Positions 57,080 through 64,000 of a DNA stretch of 64,000 nucleotides are shown here, piece by piece; within the stretch, counting starts at the first letter, position 1, and every line of letters starts with the position of its first letter. Made by a program: the position numbers and the translations under genes. The stretch comes from Asterias amurensis. Taxonomy: Eukaryota > Echinodermata > Asteroidea > Forcipulatida > Asteriidae. The notes below the pieces were generated by a model. That model had not been told where the DNA came from. It saw nothing but the letters and a program-made list of their open reading frames with translations, and ran no database searches. Where the stretch lies: positions 3,239,501 through 3,303,500 of the forward strand of contig NC_092660.1 of assembly GCF_032118995.1 (NCBI RefSeq), written 5' to 3'.

Positions 57080-58183
57080 ATCCATGAGTAGTGTACTAGC
57101 GCTGGGTTCAGCATACGCCATAGTGTGGCTATGATGTCGCACTTCCCTGTTCCGCATCCTCAGAAAAGCATTCGTCTCTGGTGATGTAACAATTCTTTTG
57201 CCAGAGAGGTTGAACTTGGGCAGTCTATAGTCCCCTCTAGTCGGTATTCTCTTGATACGATTCCTGGAGGAATATCTCCTGCTGCTTGGCCGAGCAATGG
57301 CAGGCTCAGACAGCACTGATCTGTGTGCCCGTATTGGGTACAAACCCGCAGTGGTGTTCCACAGTCGACGGTTGTCGTACGGGTATGGGTCGGTCAGATT
57401 GGCGTTCTTCATAGCATCCCTCGGACACACTGGCTCGAAACGTAGTGGGTAGACTCTGGCGAGTGGTTCCATCATCATACCCCGGCCAGTCACCGGTGCC
57501 ATAGCCCGGTGCGGTGCGTCGTGAAGGTGGGCGAGGTGACGCATGGGTATCTCCTCTTGCTGGGCTGTGGGGGCAGTATTAAGCATCGCAGCCACGGAAT
57601 CGTTTGTAGCCCGTCTATGAAAGCTCTCGAAGATCTGCTCCCTTGCCTTATCGGTTCGTTTCACCTTTCCACTTTGGATTAAATCAACGAGTCGGCGTCT
57701 TCGTAGTCGTTTCTGATGAACCATTCTACACTGTATGATCAAAACAACAACCACCACAATCACCAGCACAGCAACGGTTATACTTATGCCATATTTGTAC
57801 CAAAATTCCGTGGCGTTGTTTATAGTCGTAGTTTCAACCTCACCATCTGTGCTTGTTGGTGTACCAGTCACAATAGTATTTCCCGCAGTGAGTGACCACG
57901 TGGTGGAATTCAGGGTTTGATTCCAACGGCTGTGCGTACCAACACCGTTTCTCCATGTTGGCTCTCCCTTGGGAGTCCAGCTGTTGTTGAAGACCGATGA
58001 GTCAGTGACACCAGGGGGAGTCGACGTCTCCACCATCCACTTCGGCGGCTTGGTGAGAGCATTCAGCAGGTCCTGGAGGGTGCCGCCGTCCGGTGTACTC
58101 GCAGGACTCCCGGTTGCGTACATAGCCACACTAGCAGGTCCATGGTCCACATCCCCACTGTGGCAGCATGGTCGCTCTCTCTG
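57080..58183 (-). CDS. Single-pass membrane protein of unknown function, main exon
   Basis: This is an open exon of 368 codons in phase 0, ending at a strong donor (LLMD|gtaagt). No ATG lies at its start. An in-frame stop lies 12 codons further upstream, and an acceptor (ttggcag at 58184-58190) between the two fits a spliced upstream exon outside the part I can define. Order: a short luminal or extracellular part with CC near its start and several N-glycosylation sequons (NNS, NQT, NST, NAT); one hydrophobic helix (about 57793-57731, ISITVAVLVIVVVVVLIIQ); a basic stop-transfer stretch (KRLRRRR); then a long basic cytoplasmic region (RPSSRRYSSRNRIKRIP). This suggests a type I plasma-membrane protein. 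A signal peptide would be on a missing exon. No domain is recognised; it may be echinoderm-specific. Confidence 0.75.
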
Positions 58184-58556
58184 CTGCCAAGTGGTGTTTA
58201 GTCAACTGAAGGGTTGAGGGCAGTGGTGGTTCCATTCAGTGGGTTTAATGAATGTTGTTTGTCTGCTTTGTATTAGTCTAATACCAGCTGATATTGTGCT
58301 CTCGGCGCGAGCGCCCAAACACAATGGTCGGATATCCAAAGGCAACATTGCGGTATTCCAGGGACTCTAAAGCTCAATAGGGCCTACCAGAAATTACAAT
58401 TTCCAGAATAAGGATAACTAATAATTACCAGTAAACGACTTTTGGATAAGATTCTTAAGATACCCATATTATTTAGAACTCAAAATATATTGTATTTTTT
58501 GCCGTCTACAAGTTGATGCAGACGTAATCATACAGATGACTCATTCTGAAAACTAT
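58184..58556. other. No exon defined
   Basis: Probably intron upstream of the membrane-protein exon. No other feature. Confidence 0.4.
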
Positions 58557-58998
58557 GGGTGCGTTCGTTTAACTTCCGTGGGTCTACCCCGATGTTGCCT
58601 ATTTTATTTTTTTCCAGGACGAACGTGGGCGTACAATTACCCCACGTTCGTCCTGGAAAACTCGCCTATTTTGTTTTCCAGTACGAACGTGTGCAAATGT
58701 TTACCCACGCTCCACCTGGAAGCAAAAACCAGACGCATCATCACGTGAGCCTTCTCGTCGTGACGTCAGTGCACCTCGGGTCAGCCCCAAGTGACCCTAT
58801 CCACAAGTGGGGCTCTTGGGGTTGGGGCTGGCCCGAGGTGCACTGACGTCACCACGGGAAGGCTCACGTGGTGACGTGTCTGGGTTTTTTTCCTGGTTCG
58901 AGGATGAACGTGGGGTAATTGTGTGCCGACGTTCGTCCTGGAAAAAAATAAAATACGCCACATCGGGGTCGACCCAGGGAAGCTAATCGAATGCACCC
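58557..58998. mobile_element. 442-bp palindromic element with TAT flanks
   Basis: The ends start GGGTGCGTTCG and finish CGAATGCACCC, flanked by TAT on both sides. It contains inner inverted repeats (GACGAACGTGGG; GCCCGAGGTGCACTGACGTC). GC-rich, no coding capacity. Confidence 0.8.
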
Positions 58999-60759
58999 TA
59001 TGTGGTCGTGTGGCTTTTATTTTTCATTTTACAAAAAAAAGAGTCAAGCAAACAACTTGCCAAAGAGTTCTCAATCATTTAAAACAACTGACATTAACTG
59101 ACAACATGAACTTCAGTACTAATATCGGAAAGTTATTGACATGACTGCGAAATTGCAACACATTTAAATAAATAATATTGGCCTACACTTAATGCACTTA
59201 CAACGCTTGAGAGTAATCCTACATTTCGTTATTAAGAATACTGGTAACTCAAACATGACCAACAATCTCACAGAGTACAGTTTACCCATTCCTAATCTAA
59301 TTTAATCTGACTTACTGAACAGTGACGGGTGTTGAGTTGGCATTCCTACCATCACTTGACATCATTTCCAATTTCCGAACCGGGGAAACTAATAACTATT
59401 TATACACAACTTCTAAATTTGTAACTTTTTTTTTCTTTTTTCTTCTTCCTTTATTTCCTTTTTTTTCTCGTGACAATAGACTATAAAAGTTGACCTTTGA
59501 GAGCCTATGTCGAGTTTTCGTGAGAATCTCGACTTTGAATTCCGGGCACCTTGCATTGAAGCCTTACTCCGTGTACAATTAAGGGAATCAAAGGGTAGCG
59601 ACGAGTTCTTTAACAGTCGTTTAAAACCGGCAGGGTCGTTGCCGTGTGATAAAGAATTTTCTATTGAGAACTTCTTTTGCTATTAATTCGGCTATGCAAA
59701 ACTGTTGATAAGGTTTTTTTTCTTTTGTTCTTCTGTGTAGATTCATCAAGTGGGAACTTGTTTTGCTATTTATTATCTGCCTCATGAGCAAATTTAAACA
59801 GAAAAGTATAGGTAATATTGTCACCGCAGGCTTATCAACTGATCACTGATCTCACCATGCAAAAGAGTTACTAATTGTCTAGTTCAGTTTCGTCACTTCT
59901 TCCAAGAAAGTATCATTACCTATATTGGTAACAGTAGCCTAATCTGATTAATCTTAAAGAAAGATACGTACACAGATCTATTGGTCCATCTGTACATACC
60001 AAGAGGATGTTTGCCAACAGAATATACCAAAACGCCTATGGGAGGGATTATCGGAGCTGGCATAGCTTTGCAACGATCAATAATCCCAATGGAATCCGTA
60101 ATCCGATATTAAATGCAAATGTGGGATGGACAATACGGATCCGATCCACTCCGTAAAGGGTAACTTCCCTTTGTGACGCTTTGTGCAAAATATCACCACA
60201 CTACTTAAGCATCAAGGCGTTTGCCAATAGAACCGTTGGTTCGATGATAAACAGTCGGTGATAGGGCGAACGTAGCTACCGTGCAAAATAAACAAACAAC
60301 TTGGAAGAGCGTAGACGTGAATGGATGTTACATTTTGTGGCGGTTTCAAGAGAGCATGACGTCTTTGCTTCATTTTGCTTTTCATCTTTGATAACTTGTA
60401 TGAGCAATCAATAGGGTGGATATCTTCCTGGAATGCTTGGTTGGGAAATGTTCTGTTAAGTCTTTCGACGTTTGTGATTTGCAACTTTAATGAGAACGTC
60501 GAATAATTAATGGAATGAGTTGGTGTTTGCTGTGATTCTACTCAACGACCAGATTGCAAAAATAACACCCGGGGCAGTCTACGTGTGTCTCAACACGCCT
60601 AAACTGACCTTCACATGTCTGAATAATTGTATGACATTTTATGCGAATATCTCACATGGGAGAAGAGTTTTCTGTGAATGCAACACCTTGAATGCAAGAT
60701 ACAACAATTTGCTTAGAAAATCTTGTCTTTTGAGTATGATTTATCGCGTCTGATTTCAG
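58999..60759. other. No gene defined; upstream of the Tctex1 gene
   Basis: AT-rich with a pyrimidine tract (59427-59468). A 5' exon of the Tctex1 gene may lie here, because an acceptor-like tctgatttcag ends at 60759, but I could not locate one. Confidence 0.4.
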
Positions 60760-60792
60760 CTTCCGAGTGGATACAACAGCCACAAAAGAACA

Positions 60793-61407
60793 ATGTCACT
60801 TATGAAACTACTGAAAGCGTCTCAGAACCGCGATGCGTCCGAGGCCTCCCGGGCGAGCGGAGCGTCGTCCCCCACGACCACCGCGGTCGATGCCGCCTCG
60901 GAGCAAGGCGAGTCACTAGTCCCACCGGCCCGGGGATTCGGTGGGCGCAAGATGTCCGTCTGGTCAACTGTAGCCCGTAAACTTTCCGTGTCTACAACCG
61001 CCTCAAGCAAAGCACCCGTCAAACCGACGATAACCCTGCCCAAGAAACGCTTTGAGAACTCCTACAGACTGGAGCCGGAGACTACTACCAAGTTCAACGT
61101 GCCTAAAGTGGAGAAGTTCTTAAGTGAGCTACTTGAGATGCGACTCAAGTCAGAGACCTACGACGCTAAGACGTGCAGCTCACTGACGACCAGTCTAGCG
61201 GATGTCATCAAGGGACGGATGAAGAAGATGGGGTTTCCGAGACATCGAATCGTTGTCTATGTCGTGGTTGGGGAGAAGAAGGACCAGGGATTCCAGGCGT
61301 GCGGTAGGAGCGTCTGGGACGACTCGGCTGATAATTTTGTGTATGTCACCTACGAAAATGCATCCCTGTTTGTAGTTGCGAATGTGTATGGTGTGTACTA
61401 CGAGTAG
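60793..61407 (+). CDS. Tctex1-domain dynein light chain (DYNLT4/5-like)
   Basis: A single open exon encodes 204 residues. Residues 1-80 are Ser/Thr/Ala-rich and look disordered. Residues 86-204 are a full Tctex1 domain: RFENSYRLEP at the start, a helical middle (YDAKTCSSLTTSLADVIKGR), the strand MGFPRHRIVVYVVVGEKKDQG, then WDDSADNFVYVTYENASLF and the terminal ANVYGVYYE. The ending matches the ANVYAVYLE end of human DYNLT5. The family joins dynein motors, in cilia or the cytoplasm, as homodimers. The ATG at 60793 lies 33 bases after an acceptor (gatttcag at 60759) and is the first in frame. High GC and intact frame support a working gene. It is divergent from the membrane-protein gene. DYNLT4 versus DYNLT5 cannot be settled by eye. 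Confidence 0.92.
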   Translation: MSLMKLLKASQNRDASEASRASGASSPTTTAVDAASEQGESLVPPARGFGGRKMSVWSTVARKLSVSTTASSKAPVKPTITLPKKRFENSYRLEPETTTKFNVPKVEKFLSELLEMRLKSETYDAKTCSSLTTSLADVIKGRMKKMGFPRHRIVVYVVVGEKKDQGFQACGRSVWDDSADNFVYVTYENASLFVVANVYGVYYE

Positions 61408-61880
61408 ATATCAAAATCCCATCGTCCAAACCCTAGAAAAAATGTTGTGGGTTACCCGACAATTACATGAATCCCTACTCACTGTGAATGAACATGTTAA
61501 TGTAATATAATATTAGCATTAACTCGAAAGCGAAGGCTTCTCCCACAGCATCAACAGCTTAAACTGAATTCAGAAACTAAATGAGATGGTATAATAGGTG
61601 AGTGACCAATATACCCCTCAATGGCTAATTCATCAGAGAAAAACATGATTTTACTCGGACTTTGGATAAAGAGTTGTGTATAAATTACTCACTATAATTT
61701 CTAGTTATTTAAATAACAGATTTACCTCTGCTCGGTTTAAAGAAAACATTTTTATGGTATCTCGTTTATGATTTGTTTACTTGTAGAATGTCGTCCCAAA
61801 TTTGTCAGACCAAAGGATGAGGGTCTCAGCACAGCCTGTAGTGTTATTTAGAGTCTGTAAGCACCAAACCATTTTTTTTT
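61408..61880. other. 3' flank of the Tctex1 gene
   Basis: No AATAAA close to the stop was noticed. AT-rich, no other feature. Confidence 0.45.
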
Positions 61881-61883
61881 TAA

Positions 61884-62230
61884 AGGGTCTATGTAACTTT
61901 TATAGGACAAAAAACACAATGTCCACAGATTTACACTAAACTTACACAGTTTCAAGATAATGATAGTAGAAAGCTTCCCTGAAAATATAACGTGCTGTGG
62001 TGTTGCAGTTTTTGGGAAATGAGTAAAACAATGTCATGAAAATAATTTTCGTCTCATGAGACGAAAATTATTTTATTCGTTTACAAACGTATTTTCATGA
62101 CATTGTTTTACTCATTTCTCAAATACTACAGCACCTCAGTAAGTAATATTTGAAGGGAAGCTTTCCACTATCATTATCTTCAAACCGTGTAAGTTTAATG
62201 TAAATCTATGGACATTTTGAAAAGGTACCC
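61884..62230. mobile_element. Palindromic element, TTAA on the left
   Basis: TTAA at 61880-61883 then AGGGTCTATGTAAC. A long inverted structure centres on ATTTTCGTCTCATGAGACGA (about 62058). The arms share AACAATGTCATGAAAATAAT and AGCTTCCCT. Confidence 0.8.
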
Positions 62231-62659
62231 AAATCCTCTAAATGAAGTAATTAGGCATAAGCCTATTCAATGTCGATATCCTTTCTAGCTCCGTGTCCCT
62301 ATGTAGGGCCTATGTAACCATGTAAATGTATATGAATTTGCAACTTAGTACTCAACGTTCACTGAATGTTATATATTCTATCAAGATTGCATAAGCATAA
62401 CACAGCTAGCTAAAAGAGTATATTTTGAAATAACCCCACAATTTTTTTCTGTTAGTGTTGACTATACATTAGATAAGGAAACTGGTTACAGTAAGACCGC
62501 ATGACTTCATCATAGGAAAATATTTGGACTATTGATCACGTAACACAATGGCTAAGATCCGCTTAAGCTTAAAATTCGATAACTTATCGATCGTATGGTG
62601 GGACAGTTCGATAATGAGTGAGGCAAAAGAACTCTAATAGAACAGAACTGACTCCGCGG
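62231..62659. other. No gene seen
   Basis: AT-rich, unremarkable. Confidence 0.5.
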
Positions 62660-62930
62660 CAGTAACCACGATCCTATAAGCTAAAGTAGTAGTCCAGTCT
62701 AATTTCTATACCATCCGCCCTGGTAATAGTTAAAAAGCAGGACAGTTCTTTTCAGAACTGAGAAGTCTCCCGAACCTCCGTTTATCTACTCCGCGGCAGT
62801 AGAATAAAGTAAGACAGTTCCCTAAGAACAACTCTACCTGGCAAGTAGATACACACATGGTGTTACCGCAAACCAAATATACATTGATACCTCACCATGC
62901 AATGCCTCAAATCCTATATAACTCTAATAG
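62660..62930. repeat. Stray copy of the end of the 1.55-kb module
   Basis: It matches 7780-8040 (CTATAAGCTAAAGTAGTAG, GGACAGTTCTTTT, ACACACATGGTGTTACCGCA) without the exon, so this piece is a dispersed element that the module carried. Confidence 0.75.
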
Positions 62931-62994
62931 TGTTAAGATGCAAACTATTGTAGTTGGGGAAGACATAGACCACTATAACATCGTTCTTCCTTAA

Positions 62995-63050
62995 AGGCAC
63001 TGGCATTGGTAATTACTCAAAAGACTTCTAGCTTCATATGCTCTTATTTA
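62995..63050. mobile_element. Fragment of the 'aaggcact' element
   Basis: TTAA then AGGCACTGGCATTGGTAA and a relic of the AGACTTCTAGCT hairpin. Confidence 0.55.
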
Positions 63051-63256
63051 AACAAAATTGCGCTTTAGACTAAACTTTTAAGATATTGTCGGTTGGTTTA
63101 ATCAATTGTAAATATTTGAAAGGATTATATCGACTATGAGAGTATTGATTATGAATCCTTAATTTCAATCAAACCTACGCAACAATGTGGTTTCTGTACT
63201 TTGCTTCTATTACTGTTACTCGATCTCTTTTTATGGTAATGTTATTTGTTTTATTA

Positions 63257-63590
63257 TAATGAGTCATTTGAATTTGTAGAAGAACTTAAAGGGGATGTTG
63301 TCCGTTTTATTTCATTGCCTTTTATTTAATTTTGTTTCCTTTGTATTATTTTAGTTCGTTTTATTTGTTATAGGCCTATGTTTATTTTGTTTATGTTGTT
63401 TTGTTTGGGCCGTTTACATTTTTATTTGAACTTTATAACTGTCTTCACACAACCTTTTTGCATAATGAGTCATTTACATTTCTAGACGAAGTTAAAGGAG
63501 ATGTTTTTCGTTTGATTTCATTGCCTTTAGTTTAACTTTGTTTCCTTTTTATTATTTTAGTTCGTTTTATTTGTTACAGGCCTATGATAA
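63257..63590. repeat. 205-bp tandem duplication
   Basis: ATAATGAGTCATTT starts both copies (63257, 63462). Both run to TTCGTTTTATTTGTTA and AGGCCTATG. Confidence 0.85.
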
Positions 63591-63880
63591 AAATCGTGAA
63601 TGTCACAGATTTACATAAAACTTACACGGTCTAATAATGATAGTAGAAAACATCCCTTGAAATATTTCTGTCTGAAATTTCACATTGTACGAGAATTAAA
63701 TAATCTAATTTCGCGTTTTGAGTTTATCGCTCGGTGAGCGTTTTATTCATTTTCGTTTTGGCATCGACGCAAAATTTGTTTTCGGTGTTTCACAATTCTC
63801 TCGTGACCCAGATGGCCGATTAATATCAAACTTCTACAGGTTTATCAGTATATGTATATGGTGGATTACATAAAGTGCCT
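63591..63880. mobile_element. Decayed palindromic element
   Basis: It shares CACAGATTTACATAAAACTT and AATGATAGTAGAAA with 61884-62230. AT-rich sequence continues to the window end. Confidence 0.5.
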
Positions 63881-64000
63881 ACACTGCCAGCAACTTTTTT
63901 GCTAGCAAAACCAACTCTGTAATGTTATAAATAACTGTTTTCACACAACCTTTTTGATTAGCCTTTAAAAAAAAATTGGCATATTATTTAGTTGTCTTGT

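Noticed and set aside
1-64000. Retrovirus, LTR element, Polinton or other virus-like sequence
   Set aside because: No long terminal repeats, gag/pol/env-like or capsid-like reading was recognised. The reverse-transcriptase scraps fit LINE or Penelope-like elements.

Overview
The window looks like animal nuclear DNA from an echinoderm, most likely a sea star. The sequence is AT-rich and gene-poor. Introns have GT-AG borders, and several repeats (short palindromic elements in TTAA sites, tRNA-derived SINEs) are of kinds I associate with asteroid genomes. That placement rests on memory, since no database was searched. All repeat boundaries and copy comparisons were made by eye and may be off by about 20 bases.

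Layout. 1-8.3 kb: plus-strand exon-like segments with splice borders, amplified with their introns (units of about 1.0 kb, then 1.55-2.0 kb), with a decayed hAT transposon between the two arrays. 9.0-19.9 kb: a four-copy, 1.69-kb array built round another exon-like segment. It is split by a 4.8-kb element in a TTAA site that carries remnants of two convergent genes. 19.9-29.4 kb: minisatellites (54, 30, 55 and 174 bp units) and the first of two large inverted-repeat pairs (23.5-27.5 kb; the second is at 33.3-36.2 kb). 29.5-30.5 kb: a possible promoter and two exons. 37.3-38.7 kb: a 92-bp array and dispersed repeats.

39-48.8 kb holds a minus-strand gene recognisable as POLR1H (RPA12), the zinc-ribbon subunit of RNA polymerase I. 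Its last two exons are duplicated and the terminal exon occurs five times, but the locus has several lesions and looks like a pseudogene. A 2.2-kb transposon with 47-bp inverted ends sits in its first intron. 49-55 kb is a repeat graveyard: palindromic elements, LINE and Penelope-like remnants, and a tRNA-derived SINE.

56-61.4 kb has the two most convincing intact genes. One, on the minus strand, encodes a single-pass membrane protein of unknown function. The other, divergent on the plus strand, is a single-exon Tctex1-domain dynein light chain (DYNLT4/5-like). The last 2.5 kb is repeats. I saw no retrovirus, LTR element, Polinton or toxin gene.
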